From DASRAA01 sp963814165 (GTDB taxonomy: Bacteria > Acidobacteriota > Terriglobia > Terriglobales > Acidobacteriaceae): a stretch of 64,000 nucleotides of DNA. The notes under the pieces are model-generated. The model was not told where the DNA came from and made no database searches. It saw only the letters and a list, made by a program, of their open reading frames with translations. The translations under genes were made by a program, and so were the position numbers. The DNA is taken from assembly GCA_963814165.1 (NCBI GenBank), contig CAWFBW010000008.1:533684-597683 (forward strand). Reading direction: 5' to 3'. This document shows, piece by piece, positions 43,323-51,866 of the stretch (the first letter of the stretch is position 1; each line of letters opens with the position of its first letter).

Positions 43323-44891
43323 ATGAATCACGATCGCAATCCTGAGCAATTGATAGACCTGCCTGCGCGCATTTGCGACGTCATCAAGCCTTGGGCCGAG
43401 CGTTCTCCGGAGCGAGCGGCTCTTGTGGAAGGGTCCGGAACCTGGACGTATCCGCAGCTCGCATCCGCCGTTTCCGCTGCTGAGCGCTGGCTCCTCGCCT
43501 CGGGCGTGCGCCCCGGCGATCGGGTCATGATCGTGTGCGAGAACTGCCGCGCCTTTGTAGCAGTTCTGCTAGCCGTGGCTGCTCTTGACGCGTGGCCGGT
43601 GCTAGTGAACGCACGCCTCTCGGCGCGAGAGATAGACGAGATTCGTGACCATTGTGGTGCCCGTCGCGTTATCTACACCACGACTGTGTCGCCACAAGCG
43701 AGGGAGCACGCCCGGCGGCATGGCGCTCTGGTCGAAGAGGCAGCGGGTTTAGGCCCGGTCGGAATTGGTCCCCTAAACGACGAAGTCGAACCCGAGCAGA
43801 TCGATCCCGACAGGGCAAATCGCGTTGCCGCATTGATCTATACCTCTGGCACCACTGGCCAGCCCAAAGGCGTGATGCTATCGCACAGGAACCTGCTGTT
43901 CCTCGCGGATGGATCGGCAAGAATACGCGCACTGACTACTGAGGATCGCTTTTATGGTGTTCTGCCGATGTCTCATGCGGTAGGACTCTCTGTCGCGTTA
44001 CTGGGAACTTTGCTGAGAGGTGCAACGCTTTATTTATCGCCGCGCTTCGATCCCGTGGCTACACTCGCCACTCTGGAGCGAGACCGCTTGACAGTCATGC
44101 TGGGCGCGCCGGCAATGTTCTCGCTGTTGGTCGAATACGCAAAGCTGAAAGGACTGAAGTCACTGCGGTTTCCGGAGCTTCGAATCATCGCGTCCGCCAG
44201 CGCACCGCTCTATGCCCCCCTTAAATTAGCGGTCGAGAGCCTGTTTGGCCAGGTGCTGCACAATGGATATGGTGTGACGGAGTGCTCTCCGACGATTGCT
44301 CAGACCAGGATAGAATCGCCCCGCGATGATATCTCCGTCGGGCCAGCATTTCCGGGAGTTGAAATCAAGTTGGTCCGGCGCGACGGCAACCTGGCTGCCA
44401 ACGAGGACGTCGGCGAATTACGCGTGCGAGGGCCGAACGTCATGAAGGGTTACTATCGCGCTCCGGAGGAGACGGCAGCCGCCATCGATGCGGACGGATG
44501 GTTTAACACGCGCGACCTCGCCAGGTTGGAGGGTGATAACCTTTTCATCGTCGGGCGTACGAAGGAATTGATCGTCCGTTTCGGGTTCAACGTCTACCCG
44601 GCCGAGATCGAAGCTGTGCTGAATGCTCATCCGGCTGTAGTCCGATCTGCAGCCCTTGGGCGGGCGGTCGAAGGCGCCGAAGGAGATGAGGAGGTCATTG
44701 CTTTTGTGCAACTGTCTTCGGGTTCGCCGCTTACTGCTCTTGAATTGTCGGAACATGCCGCACGGCATCTTGCCCCGTATAAGCGACCGTCACAAATTCT
44801 GATCGTCCCTACAATGCCGTTGACCCTGACCGGAAAGGTCTTGAAAGACGAGCTGGCAAAGACTGTCGAACTCAGTGCACACGCACACTGA
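43323..44891 (+). CDS. Stand-alone acyl/aminoacyl-AMP ligase (ANL superfamily)
   Basis: 522 residues. All ANL core motifs are present: LIYTSGTTGQPKGVMLSHRN (171-190), the GYGVTECSPT A5 motif, WFNTRDLARLEGD (A7), IVGRTKELIVRFGFNVYPAE (A8) and the A10 lysine in LTLTGKVLKDEL (Lys505). It activates a carboxylic acid with ATP and probably loads one of the nearby carrier proteins (45043 and 49048), since no carrier is fused. Similarity to long-chain or aryl CoA ligases also allows a CoA product. Substrate not readable from these motifs. Confidence 0.88.
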   Translation: MNHDRNPEQLIDLPARICDVIKPWAERSPERAALVEGSGTWTYPQLASAVSAAERWLLASGVRPGDRVMIVCENCRAFVAVLLAVAALDAWPVLVNARLSAREIDEIRDHCGARRVIYTTTVSPQAREHARRHGALVEEAAGLGPVGIGPLNDEVEPEQIDPDRANRVAALIYTSGTTGQPKGVMLSHRNLLFLADGSARIRALTTEDRFYGVLPMSHAVGLSVALLGTLLRGATLYLSPRFDPVATLATLERDRLTVMLGAPAMFSLLVEYAKLKGLKSLRFPELRIIASASAPLYAPLKLAVESLFGQVLHNGYGVTECSPTIAQTRIESPRDDISVGPAFPGVEIKLVRRDGNLAANEDVGELRVRGPNVMKGYYRAPEETAAAIDADGWFNTRDLARLEGDNLFIVGRTKELIVRFGFNVYPAEIEAVLNAHPAVVRSAALGRAVEGAEGDEEVIAFVQLSSGSPLTALELSEHAARHLAPYKRPSQILIVPTMPLTLTGKVLKDELAKTVELSAHAH

Positions 44892-45042
44892 CGATGCGAC
44901 AGCGGCTACTCCACTAGATACGAACTATAACAATATCTAGTCAAGTGCGACACGATGTCCGAAGTGAAGCGCCGAGATCTAGCACGGTAGACGACGAGCA
45001 TGGTTTGGTACCGGGAACAAATCGCGAAAGTGGAGCCTTGGT

Positions 45043-46192
45043 GTGACTGACCCTTCGGCAGCCCAAATCATTGGTAGTGAGGATGCCACGGCGAAACAGT
45101 TGACCTGCATTTGGCAAGATCTTCTCGGCGTCGAGTCGATTGGTCCGGACGACAATTACTTTGACCTGGGTGGCGATTCGTCGCTGGCACGTCCACATGT
45201 TCGCGCGAGTCGAAAAGCTATTTCACATTAAGCTGCCGCTGGCTACGCTTTACGACGCTCCGACAATCGGAGAGCTTGCGTGCATTCTCCGCTGCGAGGA
45301 TCCAGCTGCCGGTTGGTCCCCCCTGGTGGCAATTCAGCCGGAAGGTTCACGGCCTCCGTTTTTCTGCATGCACAGCCGGCGGAAACGTTTTGATTTATCG
45401 CGATCTGTCGAGACATCTGGGCTCTGACCAGCCGTTTTATGGCTTCAATGCCAAGGTTTGGACGGGACCTGACCACCGCTCACACGAATCGAGGAGATGG
45501 CGGCTCTTGTACGTAAGGGAGATACAAGGGTGCAACCGCACGGCCCGTATTTTCTGGGCGGCTATTGCATGGGGGGAACCATTGCTTTCGAGGTAGCGCA
45601 GCAGCTCCACGCCGAGGGTGAACCTACTGGCCTATTGGCATTGTTCGACACCGTGGAATGGTCGCAGATAACCCTACCTTCGTTCTGGGACAAGAGCTAC
45701 TACAATACCCAGCGATTGATATTCCATACGAGCAATTTTTTTTCGCTTGATGCCACTGCTAAGACTAAGTTTATTCGAGATAAGGTCAACTCACTTAGAA
45801 GCCGGGCACCAGTGTGGGGAAGCATGTTGTTCGCGAAGCTCAACAAGAATTCGCGCACATCGATGTCAGAGTCTCGTGTTTTGGGGCAGATCTGGCGCGC
45901 GAATTTCTGTGCATGTGCGAATTACATGCCGCAACCATATCTTGGTTCGGTTACAGACTTTCGCCCGGCAACGCAGTATCGGATGCTTAGTATGCCAGAT
46001 ATGAAATGGGATCGGTTAGCGCTGCGGGGACAGGAGATTGTGGTTTTGCCAGTAAATCCACCGGCCATGCTTGTCGACCCATTCGTTAAGCACTTGGCTA
46101 TTGCATTGAGGCGATCCATCGACTCTGCGATGCAGCGTTGTGAAGCTGGTTCGTCCACGGAAGCGGTTGCACAGAGCCAGCAGCTTGGGTAG
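45043..46192 (+). CDS. Carrier protein-thioesterase didomain (Cys-type TE), frameshifted
   Basis: One protein of about 380 residues in four frames. Carrier domain: WQDLLGVESIGPDDNYFDLG, then GGDSSLA with the phosphopantetheine Ser46, then FHIKLPLATLYDAPTIGELA. Thioesterase: PLVAIQPEGSRPPFFCMHS, AGGNVLIYRDLSRHLGSDQP and YFLGGYCMGGTIAFEVAQQL, where the nucleophile elbow G-x-C-x-G has Cys in place of the usual Ser. GTG start with GGAG five bases upstream. Shifts near 45190, 45385 and 45490. No condensation or adenylation domain, so loading is by the ligase at 43323 or another protein. Confidence 0.75.
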
Positions 46193-46243
46193 GCTTCGAA
46201 GTAGTCTATCAATTGCCTTAATCACGCCCATCGAGGACTAACC

Positions 46244-46342
46244 ATGAGCTACAAAATACGCCCGGTGAGCGGCTATTACAAATCGCAGGGTTCAGGGGAA
46301 CGATGGATCAGGAGTGAAGTCCAGCGCAAAAATAGAAAGTAG
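46244..46342 (+). CDS. Possible 32-residue peptide gene
   Basis: Short frame MSYKIRPVSGYYKSQGSGER with a 12-residue basic tail. Its ATG has GAGG seven bases upstream (cGAGGactaacc), a good ribosome site, within a 390-bp gap between the carrier-thioesterase and the c-heme protein genes. No signal peptide, no leader/core pattern and no recognised family. The rest of the gap (46343-46582) has only unconvincing frames. Low confidence. Confidence 0.3.
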   Translation: MSYKIRPVSGYYKSQGSGERWIRSEVQRKNRK

Positions 46343-46582
46343 TTGCGCGCCCGTGAGGAACGGACGCTCGACAGCCCAGATCATGGCTACGGTAGATTGC
46401 AGCGCAGGAGAAATGGTTCGCATTTGCATAACCTCCTCGGCATCAGCTCATCGTCTGCGCCAGGAAGTGTTACGATGCGAAAGTTGTGTCCTACATTACC
46501 GACGTTGCCCTGGGCGACACGATCGGTGCCAGTGTGTATGTAATTGAAACGTGGTTGTAGCCATCGTCGGAATTGTAAAGAG

Positions 46583-47779
46583 ATGCGATCCCTAATGAAA
46601 GCGAGCATACGGGGCGCAACTGTCCCCGTGATGTGCCTCGTAATGGCATTTATGCTGACGGCCTGCTCACACACTGAAACTCAAACGGACGACTCCTGGG
46701 ACCCGAAGGCTGCTGCCACCTACCTCGACCAAAGAGAAGGCCGGTGGATGGAATGGACGACGGCCGCCCGCGATCACGGGACTTTCTGTGTGTCATGCCA
46801 TACTGCGGTCCCTTATGCCCTTTCGCGGCCTGTTCTTCGCAAGACGCTAGCTGAAGAAACTCTCTCAGACAACGAACGCAGACTCCTGGACAACGTCAGA
46901 AAGCGCGTACGACTTTGGAAGGATGTTGGGCCATTCTACAGCGACCAGGGATTCGGCATTCACAAGACTAGCGAATCCCGGGGAACTGAATCCGTCCTTA
47001 ATGCGTTGATTCTTGCCAGCTATGACGCTCAGAATGGACATTTTAGCGACGATACGCGTGCAGCATTCGACGACATGTGGGCCCTGCAGCAGACAACGGG
47101 GGCTAGCAAGGGTGCGTGGTTGTGGCTTCAATTCGATTTGGAACCCTGGGAAGCAAGCGACTCACAGTATTATGGCGCCACTCTTGCGGCGGTGGCAGTA
47201 GGCGTAGCTCCCGAGAATTACCGCTCGGCTCCCGAAATCCGAAGCAACCTCAAGCTGTTGCGCGAATATCTCAACCGAGAGTATGGAAGGCAGCCCGCGA
47301 TCAGTCATATTGTCCTGCTGTGGGCTTCGGCGAAGCTGCCCGGTCTCCTCGCGCCAGAACAGCAGAAGCTGATCATCGACGAAGTTCTAAGGAAACAGCT
47401 GGCAGACGGAGGCTGGAGTCTATCTTCACTCGCCTGGACGTGGAAAGGCTGGAGTCTATCTTCACTTATCACCATGTGGTTACGAGCGGATGGAACGCCG
47501 CTGCAACAGAAGAGCGACGGATACGCTACGGGCCTGGTCACTTTCGCTCTGCAACAAGCGGGCGTTCCCAGAGACAATTCGCAGTTGAAGCGGGGACTTT
47601 CTTGGTTAGTGCGTAACCAGAACAAGGAGGAGGGCCTCTGGCCTGCGTATTCTCTAAACAGACGCCGTAATGCCTCTTCTAATATCGGGCGATTCATGAG
47701 CGATGCGGCGACGGCTTATGCGGTGCTCGCTCTGACCGAGAACACCGACGCCGAGCAAGGCAGTATTGCTCTTCAATAG
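46583..47779 (+). CDS. Lipoprotein with c-heme motif and squalene-cyclase/prenyltransferase-like toroid
   Basis: About 398 residues. The N-terminus is a lipoprotein signal (hydrophobic stretch then FMLTACSH). FCVSCHTAVPYAL holds one CxxCH c-type heme site; the remainder is an alpha/alpha-toroid of helix pairs with QW-like segments (NALILASYDAQNGHFSDDTR, LADGGWSLSSL, NKEEGLWPAYSLN). The DxDD protonation motif of true cyclases is not seen, so terpene cyclisation is doubtful; a periplasmic, heme-bearing scaffold or oxidase is more likely. A 36-bp in-frame duplication (GWSLSSLAWTWK repeated in part) lies at 47411-47482. Start ATG 46583 or 46595. Confidence 0.72.
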   Translation: MRSLMKASIRGATVPVMCLVMAFMLTACSHTETQTDDSWDPKAAATYLDQREGRWMEWTTAARDHGTFCVSCHTAVPYALSRPVLRKTLAEETLSDNERRLLDNVRKRVRLWKDVGPFYSDQGFGIHKTSESRGTESVLNALILASYDAQNGHFSDDTRAAFDDMWALQQTTGASKGAWLWLQFDLEPWEASDSQYYGATLAAVAVGVAPENYRSAPEIRSNLKLLREYLNREYGRQPAISHIVLLWASAKLPGLLAPEQQKLIIDEVLRKQLADGGWSLSSLAWTWKGWSLSSLITMWLRADGTPLQQKSDGYATGLVTFALQQAGVPRDNSQLKRGLSWLVRNQNKEEGLWPAYSLNRRRNASSNIGRFMSDAATAYAVLALTENTDAEQGSIALQ

Positions 47780-48089
47780 GCAATTCTTCCTGTTTCGGGC
47801 TGGTGGGCCCCGAAGAGCCAGAAAGTTGAATACCCTCGGCAAACTCACGAGGATCCGGGAACCCCTCTAGACGCCCAAAGACTTCGGGAATGTCCAACTC
47901 TGCCGTGCTTCTGGGAAGCTGTCCGAGTGTGAGTCGATCGCCACAAAGCGCTGACTTCCAGTTCGCCTGAAACATGGCGGCAACAACCAGTCGCGCTCTT
48001 CCAGCCGCGTTGGTATGCATGGAAGCGGCGGCCAAGCGACCCACCAAGAAGAGTTTTGCTCAAGGTCCTGTAGTCAAGGAGGAAGCAAA
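47780..48089. other. Gap of about 310 bp before the class IV aminotransferase
   Basis: No convincing gene. A minus-strand frame (47694-48047) is open but overlaps the previous gene and has no ribosome site. A strong Shine-Dalgarno for the next gene sits at its end (AAGGAGG, 48077-48083). Confidence 0.4.
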
Positions 48090-48971
48090 TTGGGAGTCGG
48101 AAGCGGTTGGTCTAAAACCTGGACATTTGTCGAGGGAGATTGGCACGACGGCAATGTGCCCATCATGGGCCCGCGCACCCACGCTGCGTGGCTTTGCTCC
48201 TTGGTATTTGATGGTGCCCGTGCGTTCGAAGGAGTTACGCCTGATCTTGAGCTTCATTGCGCTCGCGTCAATGATTCTGCGGTCAAGCTCTATTTGAAGC
48301 CGGTAGTCTCAACCGAAACCTGGGTAAAACTCGCGCACGAAGGGATCGCCCGTTTCGATAAGGATGCCGCGCTATACATCAGGCCTATGTATTGGGCAGA
48401 AAAAGAAGGGCCCTGGGTTCAAGCCCATGACCCCGAGTCCACTCGGTGGTGTCTCTCGATCTACGAGGCGCCAATGCGCCAGCCTAAAGGCTTCTCGATT
48501 ACGTTGTCTCCCTATCGAAGGCCCACGCAGGACACGATGCCGGTCGATGCCAAGGCCGGTTGTCTCTATCCCAACAATGCTCGCTCGCTCTTTGAGGCCC
48601 ACGCTCGAGGCTTTGATAACGCGATCGTCTGCGACATGTTGGGAAATGTTGCCGAACTGGCTACCTCTAATATCTTCATGGCGAAGGATGGCGTGGTGTT
48701 TACGCCGGTCGCGAATGGGACTTTTCTTGCCGGGATCACGCGCCAACGCGTGATAGGATTGCTGCGCGACAGCGGAGTCACAGTAGTCGAGAAAACGATG
48801 TCCTACAACGAGTTCGAGACGGCGGACGAGATTTTTGCGACTGGAAACTATTCCAAGGTGGTGCCCGCGACACGAATCGGCGACCGGCCACTGCAATTCG
48901 GCCCGCTCTATACCAAGGCCAGAGAACTTTATTGGGAGTTCGCGCACGCAAAATCGGCGATTTTGCGGTAG
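48090..48971 (+). CDS. Class IV aminotransferase (branched-chain aminotransferase-like)
   Basis: 293 residues from a TTG start at 48090, chosen because a near-perfect AAGGAGG lies seven bases upstream and the family begins close to TWTFVEGDWHDGNVPIMGPR. PLP Lys155 is in PVDAKAGCLYPNNARS; the DMLGNVAELATSNIFM and FLAGITRQRVIGLL motifs are typical of ilvE-like fold-type IV enzymes. It interconverts an amino acid and its 2-oxo acid. In this block it may supply or consume the oxo acid used by the thiamine-diphosphate enzyme or the AMP ligase. Confidence 0.9.
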   Translation: MGVGSGWSKTWTFVEGDWHDGNVPIMGPRTHAAWLCSLVFDGARAFEGVTPDLELHCARVNDSAVKLYLKPVVSTETWVKLAHEGIARFDKDAALYIRPMYWAEKEGPWVQAHDPESTRWCLSIYEAPMRQPKGFSITLSPYRRPTQDTMPVDAKAGCLYPNNARSLFEAHARGFDNAIVCDMLGNVAELATSNIFMAKDGVVFTPVANGTFLAGITRQRVIGLLRDSGVTVVEKTMSYNEFETADEIFATGNYSKVVPATRIGDRPLQFGPLYTKARELYWEFAHAKSAILR

Positions 48972-49047
48972 GCCATCCTTTCTCGAATGGACGTCAAACT
49001 CATGCCCCAGGAAGGCCGGTTGGTCTTCACCCTCGGTCGAATAAACT

Positions 49048-50034
49048 GTGGAAACTGAGACTGCTATCTCGTTGCAGGAGGTACTTACCCCGATTTGGGG
49101 GCGGGTGCTGCAACTGCCGTCCGTCCATGCCGAAGATAATTTCTTTGATCTGGGTGGCGATTCTTCGTTAGCTCTTCAGCTGTTTAATGAAATCGCGAAG
49201 ACTTGCGGTCGAGAATTGCCGCCAGTTACCATCTACCAGGCGCCTACAATCAGAGCTCTCGCCGCGCTGCTTGAGCAACCCGCTACAGCGCGGTTTCCGC
49301 CACTTGTGCTCATGAAATCCGGTACCGAGAAACCACCGGTGTATCTTGCGCATGGTCTGGGTGGTAGCGCCATGGACTTCTTTCAGCCCGTCAAGTATAT
49401 CCAGACTGGGCATCCAATCTACGGGCTGCAAGCTAGGGGCATCGACGGGCTCGACGAGCCGTTTGAGCACATCGAGGATATGGCTCAGTTCCATCTCGAT
49501 GCCATCCGGGATTTGCAACCGCAAGGGCCGTACCTTCTTATTGGATATTCATTGGGTGGCCTGGTAGCAATGGAAATGGCCCAGCGCCTGTCAGCGATGG
49601 GAGAGAAGGTTGGATTACTTGGCATGCTGGACGCCTACCCGCACATAAGTCACATATCACTGGGACAACGCTTGCGTATTCGGGCGCGCCAGGCGAGGCG
49701 TGGCCTGCAATTTGTGGGAGATCTCGGTGGAAGCGCGTCCTACAAACCGCCGGCCGGTGTGTCCTTCAGCCCGACGATGCAGCGCGTGCGAAATAGCGCC
49801 TACTTGGCTTTGACTCGTTATCAGCCTAGGTTGTACCGTGGCAAAGTAAAATTTGTAAGGGCGGCGACTACCTCCGTTTTCCCCCATGACGCAGCTGCGG
49901 TATGGGCTAAGTTTGCAATAGACTTTGAAGTCGAGACTGTGCCGGGCGATCACCTGGGAATTATCACGACACACTATGAGAGCCTCGCGAACGTGCTCTC
50001 TAAATATCTGGAGGAGGCATGCCGTCAGGGATAG
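49048..50034 (+). CDS. Carrier protein-thioesterase didomain (Ser-type TE)
   Basis: 328 residues, intact, GTG start. Carrier domain: RVLQLPSVHAEDNFFDLGGD with Ser39 in GGDSSLAL, the phosphopantetheine site. Type I-like thioesterase: PPLVLMKSGTEKPPVYLAHG, YGLQARGIDGLDEPFEHIED, the GYSLGG elbow (Ser168) and His302 in PGDHLGI. Same architecture as the didomain at 45043, which instead has a Cys elbow, so two parallel carrier-release proteins serve one ligase. The TE may hydrolyse, cyclise or dimerise the bound acyl group. Confidence 0.9.
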   Translation: METETAISLQEVLTPIWGRVLQLPSVHAEDNFFDLGGDSSLALQLFNEIAKTCGRELPPVTIYQAPTIRALAALLEQPATARFPPLVLMKSGTEKPPVYLAHGLGGSAMDFFQPVKYIQTGHPIYGLQARGIDGLDEPFEHIEDMAQFHLDAIRDLQPQGPYLLIGYSLGGLVAMEMAQRLSAMGEKVGLLGMLDAYPHISHISLGQRLRIRARQARRGLQFVGDLGGSASYKPPAGVSFSPTMQRVRNSAYLALTRYQPRLYRGKVKFVRAATTSVFPHDAAAVWAKFAIDFEVETVPGDHLGIITTHYESLANVLSKYLEEACRQG

Positions 50035-50142
50035 AGCCAACAATGTAGCGTGCCGATCCGTTCCCTGGACGGCGTACCCAGGCGGCTGGGTATCAAACTC
50101 CGCTTCGCTCTTCCTGCGCAGGCCTCCCGAGGATCTGGTCTC

Positions 50143-51696
50143 ATGAACGGAGCCGGGAGTCTGGTTCGCACGCTGGTCGCCGGCGGGATTGATGTTTGCT
50201 TCACTAACCCTGGCACATCGGAATTGCACATTGTCGCAGCGCTCGATCGACGAACCGAGGTGCGCTGTGTGCTCGGCCTCTTCGAAGGTGTAGTAACAGG
50301 AGCAGCTGACGGATATGCGCGGATGGCAGGGAAACCAGCGTGTACTCTCCTTCATCTCGGCCCCGGTCTTGCCAACGGTCTCGCCAATCTGCACAATGCC
50401 AGTCGAGCCCGGGTACCGATCGTCAACATCGTGGGCCAGCATGCAACCTATCACCTGCGCCACGACGCTCCGCTCACTTCCGACATTGAAGCGATTGCTC
50501 GGCCTTATTCCAACTGGCTGCGGACCTCCCGCGCAGCGTCTGAGATTGGGCACGATGCGATTGACGCGATCATTGCTGCACGCACGGCACCAGGCCGCAT
50601 CGCGACGCTGATTGTCCCCAGCGATGTCGCTTGGTCTAATTTCGTTCCGGATGAGAGCAGATTGGCTGCCGGGTTCCCGGCCCTTCCGAAAGCTCCAGTA
50701 CCCGCTAGCGAGACCGTTGAGCAAGCCGCCGCAATACTGCGCTCGGGGCTGAGAACCGGCCTGCTGATAGCCGGTAACGCGCTCTACGGCAACGGACTAG
50801 CGATGGCAGGGCGCATCGCTACTGCGACGGGCGCGAAATTGTTTTCACCCTATCCCTTCACCCGTATGGAACGTGGTGCTGGGGCTGCTCCAGTAGAACG
50901 ACTTCAATATGTCCTTGAGATGGCTGTAGAGCAACTCAAGGAATTTCGGCAACTTATCCTGGTGGGAGCATCCCCTCCCGTCTCGTATTTTGCCTACCCT
51001 GACAAGAACAGCGTACTGACATCGCCAGACTGTGAGATTCACACGCTGGCCCGGCCGGGCGAGGACTACGTTGGTGCGTTGGAAGCGTTGGCCGCATCAC
51101 TGTCGTTGCACGGTATGAATTTTCAGGCAGAAAAGGCCGAGCGTCCTTCGTTACCGTTCGGAGAAATCACGCTACCTGGCCTTGCAGCCACAGTTGCAGC
51201 GCTTCTGCCGGAAAATACCATCGTGGTCGACGAATCCATGACCTCGGGTCGAGGCATGATGGCGGCTACAAGGGGAGCCCCTCGCCACGACTTTTTAGGT
51301 AACACCGGCGGTTCGATCGGAATCGCAATGCCGCTGGCGGTAGGCGCCGCAGTGGCGTGCCCCGATCGCCGAGTATTGTGCCTAACGGCTGACGGCAGCG
51401 GCATGTATACCTTGCAAGCACTGTGGACCATGGCACGCGAAAGTCTCAAAGTTACGACCGTGGTCTTTGCTAACCGCGCCTACGCGGTCCTGAAACGCGA
51501 GTTTGCTGGACTCGGTGACGGCGAACCGGGTCCCCGAGCCGCAGATTTGTTCGACATTGGGCGTCCCGATCTTGACTGGGTGCATTTGGCAAAGAGCATG
51601 GGAGTCCCCGGCACATGTGCTACTTCGCTCGATACTTTCGCAAAAGCTTTGCGAGATGGCTTTGAGAGCGAAGGACCGATGTTGATCGAGGTGTGA
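50143..51696 (+). CDS. Thiamine-diphosphate enzyme (acetolactate synthase/benzoylformate decarboxylase-like)
   Basis: 517 residues from ATG 50143 with GAGGA nine bases upstream. Catalytic Glu48 in LGLFEGVVTGAADGYARMAG; the ThDP/Mg motif is TADGSGMYTLQALWTMARES followed by FANRAYAVL, and NTGGSIGIAMPLAVGAAVAC precedes it. It decarboxylates a 2-oxo acid and may carboligate the resulting carbanion to a second oxo acid. Shorter than housekeeping IlvB and without a regulatory subunit gene, so probably specialised. Neighbours are an aminotransferase-carrier protein pair and an aldehyde dehydrogenase, which suits an oxo acid to aldehyde to acid route. Confidence 0.87.
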   Translation: MNGAGSLVRTLVAGGIDVCFTNPGTSELHIVAALDRRTEVRCVLGLFEGVVTGAADGYARMAGKPACTLLHLGPGLANGLANLHNASRARVPIVNIVGQHATYHLRHDAPLTSDIEAIARPYSNWLRTSRAASEIGHDAIDAIIAARTAPGRIATLIVPSDVAWSNFVPDESRLAAGFPALPKAPVPASETVEQAAAILRSGLRTGLLIAGNALYGNGLAMAGRIATATGAKLFSPYPFTRMERGAGAAPVERLQYVLEMAVEQLKEFRQLILVGASPPVSYFAYPDKNSVLTSPDCEIHTLARPGEDYVGALEALAASLSLHGMNFQAEKAERPSLPFGEITLPGLAATVAALLPENTIVVDESMTSGRGMMAATRGAPRHDFLGNTGGSIGIAMPLAVGAAVACPDRRVLCLTADGSGMYTLQALWTMARESLKVTTVVFANRAYAVLKREFAGLGDGEPGPRAADLFDIGRPDLDWVHLAKSMGVPGTCATSLDTFAKALRDGFESEGPMLIEV

Positions 51697-51728
51697 TGCA
51701 CGCGACTCGTAAGCCGGCCGTATTCATT

Positions 51729-51752
51729 CTGGGGCCGCACCTGCGGCCCCAG
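51729..51752. terminator. Hairpin between convergent genes
   Basis: CTGGGGCCGC and GCGGCCCCAG form a perfect 10-bp GC-rich stem with a 4-base loop (ACCT), 32 bp after the stop of the thiamine-diphosphate gene and 115 bp before the 3' end of the convergent aldehyde dehydrogenase. No U tract follows on either strand, so it may act with Rho or as an RNA-end protector. Confidence 0.6.
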
Positions 51753-51866
51753 GAGTCAGATCCGCGGTAAGTAGATCGTTAGTGAAGTGAGCCAGGGACG
51801 GCGGCCGCACTCCTCGTGGAGGAGGCTGGAGAGCAGAAAGTTCTGAACGGCACTCGGGCGCGCGTC

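Noticed and set aside
46583..47779. True squalene-hopene cyclase
   Set aside because: No DxDD motif, too short, and it carries a lipoprotein signal and a heme site.
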